From positions 31,786-95,785 of the forward strand of contig CAYXCZ010000016.1 in the NCBI GenBank assembly GCA_964463695.1: DNA of 64,000 bases, read 5' to 3'. How positions within the stretch are numbered: the stretch's first letter is position 1; each line of letters begins with the position of its first letter. Below are positions 24,587-33,452 of this stretch, piece after piece. Origin of the DNA: JALNZU01 sp964463695 (lineage in GTDB: Bacteria > Bacteroidota > Bacteroidia > Bacteroidales > F082). The translations under genes and the position numbers were made by a program. A model generated the notes under the pieces. It saw only the letters and a program-made list of their open reading frames with translations. It was not told the DNA's origin and made no database searches.

Positions 24587-25871
24587 AAAATACCTTCTTT
24601 TTGGTTTAATAGTTGGTTTCATTTCAATAACCGGCTTCTCTCAGGAAACGGCTAAGACACACCATATTTCAACATTGCTTGACAGCGCCCTGAGGCATTA
24701 CCCTGTGTCTGCACAACGCCTGGAACTGGAAGAAATGCGTCAGCTTACCGATGAACAGCTTTCATCTCTTTATCTTCCGGGCATTCAGCTCAACGGGCAG
24801 GTTAGTTACCAATCCGAAGTCACAAGCTTGCAAATCAACTTTCCGGGTTTTAGTCCGCCCGAATTGGCGAAAGACTGGTATAAAGTGAACCTGGACATTT
24901 CGCAACTTGTGTATGACGGTGGTCAGGTAAAACAGACGAAAAACATTGAGGAACACAATTACAAGTTGAAAGTCACTGAAATAGAGGTGATGGAACACAC
25001 TTACAAAGAAATGCTTTCAAAGCTTTACTTCAGGGCACTACTTCTCAGGCAGCAGAAAAAAGTTTATGTGTCAATTAACAGAAGTCTTGGCTCAACGGCA
25101 AATGAAATGGAAAGTGGTGTAAAGAGCGGAACAGTTCTGGCAGCCAATTTAAAAAGTATTCAGGCAGAAATACTTCGAAACGACCAGCTAATTCTTGAAA
25201 CAGAAGCAGCGCTTGATGCCACGTTGGAATACCTGTCAGCATATTCAGGCATTAACATTCATCCTGATGACAGTTTAGCAATCCCAAACATTTCACTTCC
25301 TGAGACAAAATTGGTTCAGCTGAGACCTGAATGGAAACTTTTAAATCTTCAAAAAGAAAAAACCAATTTGCAGCAATCTCTGATAAAAGCTAAGCGACGA
25401 CCTGGAATTCAAGCCTTTGCACAAGCTGGATATGGAAGACCAGGGTACAATATGCTCGAGGATGCTTTCAGTGATTACTATATGTTAGGTTTACGATTAA
25501 ACTATAAGCTTTGGGATTGGAAATTTAACAAAAGAGAGCAACTTCTGGCGAAACAATCCGGAGGACTTGTTGATAAATCACTTACGGCTTTCGAAATCAA
25601 TCAGGGAGCTGCCTATAATGCCAAAAAAGCTGAAATTGAAAAGATCAAGCAAATAGTTGACAACGAGCTGGAAATCATATTACTTCAGCAAGAAATTGTT
25701 GACAGCTATGAAGCAAGTCTTCAACAAGGTATTATCACGAGCTCGGTATATCTGTTGGAGGTAGAGAAATTTACACGCACACTCCTCACTGTTGAAACAA
25801 ATAGGATAAAACTAATCAATGCACGCGCAGAACTGATGTTTATAACCGGAAAAATTAATTTCAATGAATAA
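24579..25871 (+). CDS. TolC family outer-membrane efflux protein
   Basis: 430 residues from the ATG at 24579, giving signal peptide MNKKYLLFGLIVGFISITGFSQ; the longer upstream frame lies inside the tetR gene and is not used. The OEP family shows two repeats of long coiled-coil helices (about 30-210 and 240-430) with the strand-forming segments YLPGIQLNGQVSYQS and RPGIQAFAQAGYGRPG. It should form the trimeric outer-membrane duct for the transporter encoded downstream. The 3' end overlaps the adaptor gene by eight bases, so translational coupling is likely. Confidence 0.9.
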   Translation: MNKKYLLFGLIVGFISITGFSQETAKTHHISTLLDSALRHYPVSAQRLELEEMRQLTDEQLSSLYLPGIQLNGQVSYQSEVTSLQINFPGFSPPELAKDWYKVNLDISQLVYDGGQVKQTKNIEEHNYKLKVTEIEVMEHTYKEMLSKLYFRALLLRQQKKVYVSINRSLGSTANEMESGVKSGTVLAANLKSIQAEILRNDQLILETEAALDATLEYLSAYSGINIHPDDSLAIPNISLPETKLVQLRPEWKLLNLQKEKTNLQQSLIKAKRRPGIQAFAQAGYGRPGYNMLEDAFSDYYMLGLRLNYKLWDWKFNKREQLLAKQSGGLVDKSLTAFEINQGAAYNAKKAEIEKIKQIVDNELEIILLQQEIVDSYEASLQQGIITSSVYLLEVEKFTRTLLTVETNRIKLINARAELMFITGKINFNE

Positions 25872-26760
25872 AAATACAACTTTCGCAGCCGTTTTGCTGC
25901 TAATCTTATCATTGCTCACGGCATGCAATAAACAAGGGAAAAAGGCCGATGCTTATGGGAATTTTGAGGCTATACAGGTGACGGTATCTGCTCAAAATAA
26001 AGGTCAGTTACTTTTTCTGAATTGCGAAGAAGGCCAGAGCGGCACAATACATCAGGTAGTTGGACTTATTGATACCCTTGACCTTCATTTAAAAAAGCAG
26101 CAAGCTCATTCACAACATGCGGCCATTCTATCGCGACTTACTTCTGTTGAAGCGCAAACTGTTGTACAAGAGCAGCTATTAAAAAATATGACTGTTGATC
26201 GTGACCGCATTTATCAATTATTAGCAACAGGAGCCGCAACGCAAAAACAGAAAGATGATATTGACGGAGCTATATTATTGACTTCAAAACAATTAGATGC
26301 CACCCGGTCACAAATTTTCAGCATCAGGGCAGAGGCAGAAGTCATTTCAAAACAAGCCGAACAATTAACCGAACAAATAAGAAAGTGTTACATTACCCAT
26401 CCTATTGATGGAATAATACTTACAAAGTTTGCAGAATCAGGAGAAGTCGTTACATTTGGCAAGGCCTTATACAAAATTGCAGACTTGAACACCCTTGATC
26501 TCAAAGCATATATCAGCGGTTATCAGCTGTCGGCGTTTCAAATAGGGCAAGAAGTAGAAGTAAGTATTGACGCATCAAAAAATGAATATAAGGTTTTTAA
26601 GGGCACTGTCAGCTGGATTTCATCAACTGCTGAGTTTACTCCCAAAACCATTCAGACAAAGGAAGAACGGGTTGACCTTGTTTACGCGGTTAAAATCAAA
26701 GTTAAAAATGATGGAAGCCTCAAAATAGGAATGCCCGGCGAAATCAGAATTATTAATTAA
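25864..26760 (+). CDS. HlyD/YbhG-like periplasmic adaptor lipoprotein
   Basis: 298 residues. Signal peptide with lipobox LLTAC (about Cys20). Pattern of a membrane-fusion protein: an N-terminal lipoyl half (YGNFEAIQVTVSAQNKGQL), a coiled-coil hairpin (about 70-170, with KQKDDIDGAILLTSKQLD), the second lipoyl half (CYITHPIDGIILTKFAESGEVVTFG) and a beta-barrel domain. It bridges the inner-membrane ABC permeases and TolC. E. coli YbhG is anchored similarly. Its gene overlaps tolC and precedes the DUF2147 gene by 17 bases. Confidence 0.88.
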   Translation: MNKNTTFAAVLLLILSLLTACNKQGKKADAYGNFEAIQVTVSAQNKGQLLFLNCEEGQSGTIHQVVGLIDTLDLHLKKQQAHSQHAAILSRLTSVEAQTVVQEQLLKNMTVDRDRIYQLLATGAATQKQKDDIDGAILLTSKQLDATRSQIFSIRAEAEVISKQAEQLTEQIRKCYITHPIDGIILTKFAESGEVVTFGKALYKIADLNTLDLKAYISGYQLSAFQIGQEVEVSIDASKNEYKVFKGTVSWISSTAEFTPKTIQTKEERVDLVYAVKIKVKNDGSLKIGMPGEIRIIN

Positions 26761-26777
26761 CTCAAACACTTTTGACA

Positions 26778-27233
26778 ATGAAAGTAAAAATTGTGATCTT
26801 AATGCTTGGCATGTTACTAACAATGCCCACTCTGAAAGTTTTTTCTCAAAACAACGCCGATGATGTATTGGGTGTGTGGCTCAATCAGGACAAAGATGCG
26901 CACGTTGAAATGGTTAAACGCAACGGCAAAATTTATGGTAAGATCATCTGGATCAAAGAACCCATTGACAGCGAGACAGGTAAACCAAAAGTTGACAAGC
27001 ACAACCCAGATCCTGCTCTCAAAGCAAGGCCAACATTAGGATTGGAGATTCTCACAGGATTCACTTTTGATGGTGATGACGAGTGGAGCGGTGGCGAAAT
27101 TTACGATCCTAAAAGCGGAAAAACATATAGCAGCTATATGGCTTTTGATAGCAAAGACGTGTTAAAAATCAGAGGTTACATAGGTGTTTCTCTTCTTGGA
27201 AGAACAACATACTGGACACGTGTTAAAAAATAA
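26778..27233 (+). CDS. DUF2147 family secreted protein
   Basis: 151 residues from the ATG at 26778 (a TTG two codons upstream is not favoured). Signal peptide MKVKIVILMLGMLLTMPTLKVFSQ. The mature protein matches DUF2147: DVLGVWLNQDKDAHVEMVKRNG, GKIIWIKEPID, KPKVDKHNPD, LGLEILTGFTFDGDDEWSGGEIYDPKSGKTYSSYM and a final TYWTRV. It is a small beta-barrel-like protein of unknown role, common in Bacteroidota and Proteobacteria. Its place within an efflux operon, between adaptor and ATPase, is unusual and may link it to the exported substrate. Confidence 0.88.
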   Translation: MKVKIVILMLGMLLTMPTLKVFSQNNADDVLGVWLNQDKDAHVEMVKRNGKIYGKIIWIKEPIDSETGKPKVDKHNPDPALKARPTLGLEILTGFTFDGDDEWSGGEIYDPKSGKTYSSYMAFDSKDVLKIRGYIGVSLLGRTTYWTRVKK

Positions 27234-27236
27234 CTG

Positions 27237-28157
27237 ATGAAAGGGTTTGCTGTTCAAATAGAAGGGCTGCACAAAAGCTACAAAAATGCATTAGCTCTGC
27301 AGAACATAACAGTGGACATTAAACCCGGCGAATTGTTTGGTTTTATCGGCCCTGATGGTGCTGGTAAAACCACACTGTTCCGAATTCTTGCAAGTTTGAT
27401 TTTACCCGATAAGGGAAAAGTGGAATTGATGGGGTATGATGTTGTTCAACATTACAAAAAAATACGGCAGCGTATTGGGTATATGCCCGGACGATTTTCT
27501 TTATATCAGGATCTAACTGTTGAAGAAAACCTACGCTTTTTTGCTGGTGTACATGGAACAACAATCGAGCAAAATTATACACTTATTAAAGATATCTATT
27601 CTCAAATAGAACCTTTTAAAAACAGGCCTGCAGGAAAGCTTTCCGGTGGCATGAAGCAAAAACTCGCTCTTTCATGCGCTCTCATTCACAAACCAGAGAT
27701 ACTACTCCTCGATGAACCTACAACAGGAGTTGATGCTGTTTCTAGGCAGGAATTCTGGCACATGCTCCAAAATTTAAAAAAATCAGGTATTACAATCCTT
27801 GTTTCGACGCCTTATATGGACGAGGCTTCGCTTTGCGATCGCGTGGCACTTATCCAAAAAGGAGAGATAATGAAAGTAGCAGAACCTGAAGTGATTATAA
27901 ATGATTTTGACCATTCATTGTTTGGGATAAAGACCAATAAAATGTTTCCTCTCCTTCATGATTTGAATGAATTTAAGCTAACAACTACAGCATATCGATT
28001 TGGAGATACCATACATTTTGTATGGTCAAAAGATGTTAATCCTAAAACAGAACTGATAAACTGGCTCGAACTGAAAGGACATCAGAACATTGATATACAA
28101 CCTGTTGATCCAACTATTGAAGATTGTTTTATCCTTCAGATGAAACAACAAAACTGA
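27237..28157 (+). CDS. ABC transporter ATP-binding protein (YbhF N-terminal half type)
   Basis: 306 residues. Walker A GPDGAGKTT at 38-46, Q-loop in RIGYMPGRF, signature LSGGMKQK near 137, Walker B LLLDEPTTGVD near 158, H-loop position occupied by Ser (STPYMDEA) in place of the usual His. Residues past 220 form a C-terminal extension. Along with the next gene it makes the two nucleotide-binding sites of a drug-type ABC-2 exporter; in E. coli both halves are fused in YbhF. It begins four bases after the DUF2147 stop. Confidence 0.9.
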   Translation: MKGFAVQIEGLHKSYKNALALQNITVDIKPGELFGFIGPDGAGKTTLFRILASLILPDKGKVELMGYDVVQHYKKIRQRIGYMPGRFSLYQDLTVEENLRFFAGVHGTTIEQNYTLIKDIYSQIEPFKNRPAGKLSGGMKQKLALSCALIHKPEILLLDEPTTGVDAVSRQEFWHMLQNLKKSGITILVSTPYMDEASLCDRVALIQKGEIMKVAEPEVIINDFDHSLFGIKTNKMFPLLHDLNEFKLTTTAYRFGDTIHFVWSKDVNPKTELINWLELKGHQNIDIQPVDPTIEDCFILQMKQQN

Positions 28158-28160
28158 AAA

Positions 28161-28916
28161 ATGATGAAACAGTCGGTAAGTGAACTTGTAATAAAAGTTC
28201 GGAATCTGGTTAAAAAATTTGGTGATTTTGTTGCCAACGACCATCTCAGTTTTGATGTTCAGAAAGGAGAGATTTTTGGCTTTTTGGGAGCAAATGGAGC
28301 GGGAAAAACAACAGCAATAAAAATACTTTGTGGGTTACAAAAGCCAACATCCGGTGAAATTGAAGTAGCCGGGTACGACGTTTACACACAAGCTGAGCTC
28401 ATTAAAAAAAACATTGGATATATGAGCCAGCGTTTCTCAATGTATGAAGACTTAAGTGTACGTGAAAACTTTCAGTTCTATGGTGGCATTTATGGGTTAT
28501 CAGGTTCTGAAATTAAGGAGCGGACAAAAGAGATGCTGGAAGATTTACAAATGACCCACATCAGCAACAAAATCCTTCGGGAGATCCCTTTAGGATGGAA
28601 ACAAAAACTTGCTTTTTCAGTTGCTATGGTTCATCATCCAAAAATTGTATTTCTTGACGAACCCACGGGAGGTGTTGATCCCATAACAAGGAGGCAATTC
28701 TGGGAAATGATCTATACTGCTGCTGATAAAGGTGTTACTGTTTTTGTTACCACCCATTATATGGACGAAGCAGAATATTGCGGAAGGGTATCGATAATGG
28801 TTGATGGTCGTATTGAAGCCTTGGATAGTCCCGAAGCACTAAAAAAACACTACAATTCAACCACAATGAATGATGTGTTTATTAAGTTGGCACGATCATC
28901 CGTCAACACAAATTAG
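28161..28916 (+). CDS. ABC transporter ATP-binding protein (YbhF C-terminal half type)
   Basis: 251 residues. Walker A GANGAGKTT at 43-51, Q-loop in NIGYMSQRFSMYEDLSV, Walker B VFLDEPTGGVDP, H-loop TTHYMDEAEYC with His intact. The ABC signature is degenerate (PLGWKQK in place of LSGGQ), so one composite ATP site is probably weak. This asymmetry complements the upstream ATPase, which has a good signature but lacks the H-loop His; the pair suggests a heterodimer. A second ATG lies one codon in. Confidence 0.9.
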   Translation: MMKQSVSELVIKVRNLVKKFGDFVANDHLSFDVQKGEIFGFLGANGAGKTTAIKILCGLQKPTSGEIEVAGYDVYTQAELIKKNIGYMSQRFSMYEDLSVRENFQFYGGIYGLSGSEIKERTKEMLEDLQMTHISNKILREIPLGWKQKLAFSVAMVHHPKIVFLDEPTGGVDPITRRQFWEMIYTAADKGVTVFVTTHYMDEAEYCGRVSIMVDGRIEALDSPEALKKHYNSTTMNDVFIKLARSSVNTN

Positions 28917-28961
28917 CGTTATGAAAAAGATACTTATACGATATTCAAACTCACTAAAAGC

Positions 28962-30059
28962 ATGAAAGGCTTTATCCTTAAAGAGTTTCTGCATATTTTT
29001 CGTGACTTGCGTACGATGCTCATCCTTTTTGGAATGCCAGTTGCACAGGTATTACTATTTGGATATGCCATAACGAATGAAATTAACAACGCACAGATAG
29101 CAATTTTGGATCATTCAAAAGATCCGGTAACACAAGAAATAACCTATAAATTACTCTCATCAGGTTATTTTCAGCTGAACGATCAACTCAGTGATGCTTC
29201 TGAAATAGAGCAAGCATTTAAAAAAGGAAAAATTAAGCAAGTTGTTGTATTTGAACCCAATTTTGCTCAAAAAATGACGAAGGATCCTCCTGCAATCATC
29301 CAACTGATTACAGACGCATCCGACCCTAACACTGCCAATCTTCTAAGCAATTATACACAAGCTATAACTGGTGATTATTTGCGTCAGACATCCGGAAGTA
29401 AAAGAAATCTACCCGTTATAAACATCGAAACAACCATGCAATACAATCCTGAGTTGAGAGGTGTTTTCATGTTTGTCCCAGGTACAATCACAATCCTTTT
29501 AATGCTGATTTCGGCCATGATGACATCTATTTCCATTGCGAGAGAAAAAGAGTTGGGCACAATGGAGGTGCTTTTGGTTTCGCCTTTAAAGCCATTGCAT
29601 ATCATTATTGGTAAAGTAATTCCGTATGTTATTCTTTCGTTTATCAACGCAATGATAATCCTGATACTTGCAGCTACTGTCTTTGGTATGCCGTTTCAAG
29701 GAAGCCTTGTATTGCTGCTATTGGAAAGTGTATTATTTATTGTCATGGCACTATCGATGGGGATTTTTATCTCAACAGTGAGTAATAATCAGCAAACTGC
29801 TATGCTTTTATCCATGTTTGTGCTCATGCTTCCAACAATTTTGCTTTCTGGCTTCATCTTCCCCATAGAAAACATGCCTCTTCCATTGCAAATTCTGAGC
29901 AATATCATGCCAAGTAAATGGTTCATTATCATCATTAAAAGCATCATGCTGAAGGGATTAGGGATTGCATATATCTGGAAAGAAACAATGATTTTATTTG
30001 GAATGACCCTTTTCTTTATTGGGATGAGTGTAAAAAAATTCAAGATACGGTTAGACTAA
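28962..30059 (+). CDS. ABC-2 type transporter permease (YbhS/YbhR-like), first copy
   Basis: 365 residues. A cytoplasmic N-terminal helix (GFILKEFLHIFRDLRTMLILFG), TM1 at about 20-40, a large periplasmic domain (about 45-175), then five membrane segments with the conserved AREKELGTMEVLLVSPLKP loop near 200 and the LSGFIFPIENMPLPLQ segment near 300. Partner of the next gene and of both ATPases. A short open frame precedes it by some 40 bases; it is too short to be called. Its substrate is unknown; E. coli YbhFSR exports antibiotics and Na+(Li+). Confidence 0.9.
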   Translation: MKGFILKEFLHIFRDLRTMLILFGMPVAQVLLFGYAITNEINNAQIAILDHSKDPVTQEITYKLLSSGYFQLNDQLSDASEIEQAFKKGKIKQVVVFEPNFAQKMTKDPPAIIQLITDASDPNTANLLSNYTQAITGDYLRQTSGSKRNLPVINIETTMQYNPELRGVFMFVPGTITILLMLISAMMTSISIAREKELGTMEVLLVSPLKPLHIIIGKVIPYVILSFINAMIILILAATVFGMPFQGSLVLLLLESVLFIVMALSMGIFISTVSNNQQTAMLLSMFVLMLPTILLSGFIFPIENMPLPLQILSNIMPSKWFIIIIKSIMLKGLGIAYIWKETMILFGMTLFFIGMSVKKFKIRLD

Positions 30060-30075
30060 CAAAGAATTAAGAAAA

Positions 30076-31188
30076 ATGCACATCATTTTTTACATCATTC
30101 AAAAGGAATTCAGGCAGATATTTCGCGACAGGGTTATGTTGCCAATTATTATTGTTATTCCAATGGTGCAGCTGCTTATACTCTCATATACCGCCACATT
30201 TGAATTAAAAAACACCCGCATAAGCATTGTTGATCACGATCATAGCGTCACTTCGCGCGAACTCATAAGCAAATTCAAGGGGTCTTCTTTTTTCACGATT
30301 GTTTCATTTGAACAATCGTATGATAATGGAATAGAGCGCATAAAGTTGGGCGAAACCGATCAGTTGCTCGTAATTGAATCGGATACTGAAAAAAAACTCT
30401 CAAGAGCTGAAAAAACAACAATCCTTCTTGTCACCAACGCCATCAACGGGAGTGCAGCAAGCTTAATGAACGCCTATGCTGTAGCTATTATTAACAGTTT
30501 TAATCAGGAATTGATTGCTGAGGCATTACCAGGCATTCAAACTGCAGCAGCAATCCAAACCGAAACCCGTCATTGGTACAACCCCAAGCTCGATTATAAG
30601 ACTTATATGGTTCCCGGGATTCTGGTGTTGCTGATTACATTAATCGGAATGTTTTTGTCGGGAATGAATATTGTTAAAGAGAAAGAGTTGGGTACTATTG
30701 AGCAGATTAATGTTACTCCTATAAAGAAATATCAATTCATGATTGGAAAACTATTACCATTTTGGATCATAGCCATGTTTGAACTGATAATTGGATTAAT
30801 TTTCGCACGTTTGGTTTTTGGTATTCCTGTTGAAGGTAATATAGCATTGCTGTTAAGCATTGCATCTGTTTATCTTTTAGTTGTTTTAGGCATTGGGTTA
30901 TTGGTATCAACGATCTCCGACACTATGCAGCAAGCGATGTTTATTTCGTGGTTTTTTCTTGTCATTTTCATTTTAATGAGCGGACTTTTCACTCCGGTTG
31001 AAAGCATGCCTGAGTGGGCTCAATGGATTAACAAACTCAATCCTATATCATATTTCATACAAATAAACAGGATGATTATGCTCAAGGGAAGCAGTTTCAA
31101 AGATGTAACCGAACCATTTTATGCTTTGTGTGTTTACGCCGTGCTGATCTTAACTTTTGCCGTAAAGCGCTACAAGAAAGTAACTTAA
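30076..31188 (+). CDS. ABC-2 type transporter permease (YbhR/YbhS-like), second copy
   Basis: 370 residues. Same architecture as its upstream paralogue: N-terminal helix with FRQIFRDRVMLPIIIVIPM, periplasmic domain, then five membrane segments with VKEKELGTIEQINVTPIKK near 205 and MSGLFTPVESMPEWAQ near 300. The two permeases form a heterodimer. Last gene of the operon; it converges with the TPR sensor kinase gene and overlaps it by four bases, with no clear terminator between them. Confidence 0.9.
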   Translation: MHIIFYIIQKEFRQIFRDRVMLPIIIVIPMVQLLILSYTATFELKNTRISIVDHDHSVTSRELISKFKGSSFFTIVSFEQSYDNGIERIKLGETDQLLVIESDTEKKLSRAEKTTILLVTNAINGSAASLMNAYAVAIINSFNQELIAEALPGIQTAAAIQTETRHWYNPKLDYKTYMVPGILVLLITLIGMFLSGMNIVKEKELGTIEQINVTPIKKYQFMIGKLLPFWIIAMFELIIGLIFARLVFGIPVEGNIALLLSIASVYLLVVLGIGLLVSTISDTMQQAMFISWFFLVIFILMSGLFTPVESMPEWAQWINKLNPISYFIQINRMIMLKGSSFKDVTEPFYALCVYAVLILTFAVKRYKKVT

Positions 31189-33326
31189 ATCCCTGTTTCA
31201 CTAATGGAACCATCAGGAAGTTCGATACAGAATGAACTCCCTTTACCCTCAACACTCTCGACATGAATCTTTCCTTTGCTCAAATGCAAAAACTCTTTCA
31301 CCATAACCAGACCAAGCCCTGTACCTAACTCATCTGCAGTCCCTTTCCGTTTAAAGTCGGAGTCGAGTTCAAACAAGCTCTCAAGTTTTTCCTGAGGTAT
31401 ACCAATCCCATTGTCATTCACACAAATTTGAACATACCCATCTAACTTAGAGCATTGAATGTGAATAGCTCCACTTTCGGGAGTAAATTTAATGGCGTTG
31501 TTAATTAAATTGATCAAAATATTCGATAAAATATTGGGGTCAACCATGACCTGAAAAGCGGGATCAGTTTCGTTGACTAATTCATGATTTTTTTGATCAG
31601 CTCTCCCTTTTAAAAACTCAAACACCTGATTTACTATCAGATGAACATTAACTGATAACGGTTTGTTCTCGAACCCATTGCGCTGAGCCATAGTCCAATC
31701 AAGTAGGTTTACAAGTAAGTTATAGGTATTTATACTACTGTTATAGGTACTTTTAAGCAAATAAAGTTTTTCTTCATCTGTGTAGCTGTCATAATGATTT
31801 ACAAGATCCTGCAAAAGACCAAGCAGAGAGTTGAAAGGACTTCGCAGGTCGTGTGCTATAATAGAGATGAACTTATCTTTTGTTTGGTTAAGCTGATTCA
31901 GCTCTTCGTTTTTACGGAGAATAATATTTTGCTGAAGTGCAATTTTTTGTCGTGAGCGATGGAGGTAATACAAAAACAAAACAAGCAACAACAAAAGCCC
32001 AAATGCGACGAATAGCGCAAGTTGTTGGCTTCTGATCATTTTCCCTTTAAGGTTGTTTTGATCCTTAAGTGCCTCGTTTTCACTTTCTTTTTTGTCGATA
32101 TCATATATAATTCGCATTTCGGCAACACGCGATCTATGTTCGTTGTCGAGAATACTATCCTTTATACTTTGAGCTCGTTTATAATACTCCAAAGCGCTTT
32201 TATACTCCCTTCGGGCGCTATCAATCCGCGAACGGACAAAAAAACCATCAGCCAAAATAGAGGGTGTTTGAATTCCTCTTGCAATCGAAATTCCAAAATT
32301 ATTTGCGTAAAGAGCAGAATCGATCATATTCATCACCAAATACATATCTGACATTTGAATATACATTTCAGCTTTATATGAAATTTTCATTTCGCTTATA
32401 TAAGGCTTTACCATCCTGAAATTTCTGAGAGTTGATTCATAGTCTTTAAGACCAAAATATGCTCCGGCAATATTGCAAAAAACAACCCCTTTAGTTTCAG
32501 GATCACCCTCTTGTGGAAACCATTTCTGACTTTCAAACGCATAATCAAGTGCTTTTTGAGCATTGCCATGTTTGGAAAACATTACCGAAATATTGCCATA
32601 AATCATGCTTATCGAACCGCTATCATTAAGCATCCGTGCAATTGACATGCCTTTCATAAAACTTTTGTGAGCAGCAGAAGTATCATTAAGACTACTATAT
32701 AAATTTCCGAGCACATTGTAATTAGCAAACAGGCGTTTTGGTTCGGCAATAACTTTCTCATTTAAATCTGTTGATTTGAGCATGTTGCGCAAGGCCAACT
32801 CAAGATGGTTAAGCCTGTCATATGCAAGTCCAAGGTCATAATAAGTTTTAGCCATCCCCTTTTCATTGTTTCGCTGACGGTCGATTTCAAGTGATAAGTT
32901 TAAATAATAAATAGCACTGTCCTGTTGTCCTAACTGCGAAAACAAAGTTCCGGTATTATTTGCAGCCTCTGCCCTGTAGTCAATAATTTTCTCAGACGGG
33001 TTTAACTTTACTGTTTGCCTTAAGAAACGGATTGATGATTCATAATCCCTTGTAAACCAATAATATAATCCATATGTATTATAAAATACAGCACGAACTT
33101 CATCGTCGTATCGATTTAGTATTGGCTGTACTTCAAGCAAATAAACAAGCGCAGAATCCTGATTTCTGAAAACAAGCTTTTTCACACTTAAAAGATGTTC
33201 AAGCATCTTATCCTGATCATAATATGACTTCAATTCCTGAGCTTCACCCTGAGCTTCAAACAGAGAGAGAAAACTGGTAAGGAGAAATAAAAATAAAAAA
33301 AAGGATGCTATTGTTTTCAAATCCAT
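31185..33326 (-). CDS. TPR-containing sensor histidine kinase
   Basis: 713 residues. Signal peptide (about 1-28), a periplasmic array of tetratricopeptide repeats (about 35-400, e.g. AANNTGTLFSQLGQQDSAIYYLNLSLEI), a coiled coil, one membrane helix at about 430-452 (LALFVAFGLLLLLVLFLYYL), HisKA with phospho-acceptor His near 491 in FISIIAHDLRSPFNSLLGLL, and a HATPase domain (INNAIKFTPESG, VNDNGIGIPQEKL, GTGLGLVMVKEF). No receiver or DNA-binding domain follows, so its response regulator is elsewhere. The start is ATG 33326, preceded by a TACCTTTG box at 33353-33346. This type is common in Bacteroidota. Confidence 0.9.
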   Translation of the reverse strand: MDLKTIASFFLFLFLLTSFLSLFEAQGEAQELKSYYDQDKMLEHLLSVKKLVFRNQDSALVYLLEVQPILNRYDDEVRAVFYNTYGLYYWFTRDYESSIRFLRQTVKLNPSEKIIDYRAEAANNTGTLFSQLGQQDSAIYYLNLSLEIDRQRNNEKGMAKTYYDLGLAYDRLNHLELALRNMLKSTDLNEKVIAEPKRLFANYNVLGNLYSSLNDTSAAHKSFMKGMSIARMLNDSGSISMIYGNISVMFSKHGNAQKALDYAFESQKWFPQEGDPETKGVVFCNIAGAYFGLKDYESTLRNFRMVKPYISEMKISYKAEMYIQMSDMYLVMNMIDSALYANNFGISIARGIQTPSILADGFFVRSRIDSARREYKSALEYYKRAQSIKDSILDNEHRSRVAEMRIIYDIDKKESENEALKDQNNLKGKMIRSQQLALFVAFGLLLLLVLFLYYLHRSRQKIALQQNIILRKNEELNQLNQTKDKFISIIAHDLRSPFNSLLGLLQDLVNHYDSYTDEEKLYLLKSTYNSSINTYNLLVNLLDWTMAQRNGFENKPLSVNVHLIVNQVFEFLKGRADQKNHELVNETDPAFQVMVDPNILSNILINLINNAIKFTPESGAIHIQCSKLDGYVQICVNDNGIGIPQEKLESLFELDSDFKRKGTADELGTGLGLVMVKEFLHLSKGKIHVESVEGKGSSFCIELPDGSISETGI

Positions 33327-33345
33327 TTGTTTTGGAAGCTTAAAA

Positions 33346-33353
33346 CAAAGGTA
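33346..33353 (-). promoter_or_regulatory. Promoter -7 box (TACCTTTG) of the TPR sensor kinase gene
   Basis: Exact TAnnTTTG match on the minus strand 20 bases before the ATG. Confidence 0.6.
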
Positions 33354-33390
33354 AGCAAGAATCGTTGTGAATTACCAGACCAATAAAAAT

Positions 33391-33415
33391 AATTCCCGAT
33401 GTTGAATCGGGAATT
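33391..33415 (-). terminator. Rho-independent terminator after the 554-residue lipoprotein gene
   Basis: Arms AATTCCCGAT (33391-33400) and ATCGGGAATT (33406-33415); on the minus strand the stem runs into ATTTTTATT. It separates that gene from the sensor kinase. Confidence 0.75.
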
Positions 33416-33452
33416 AAATTGTATTCTTCTCAAATCTAGAATAGTAAAATTT

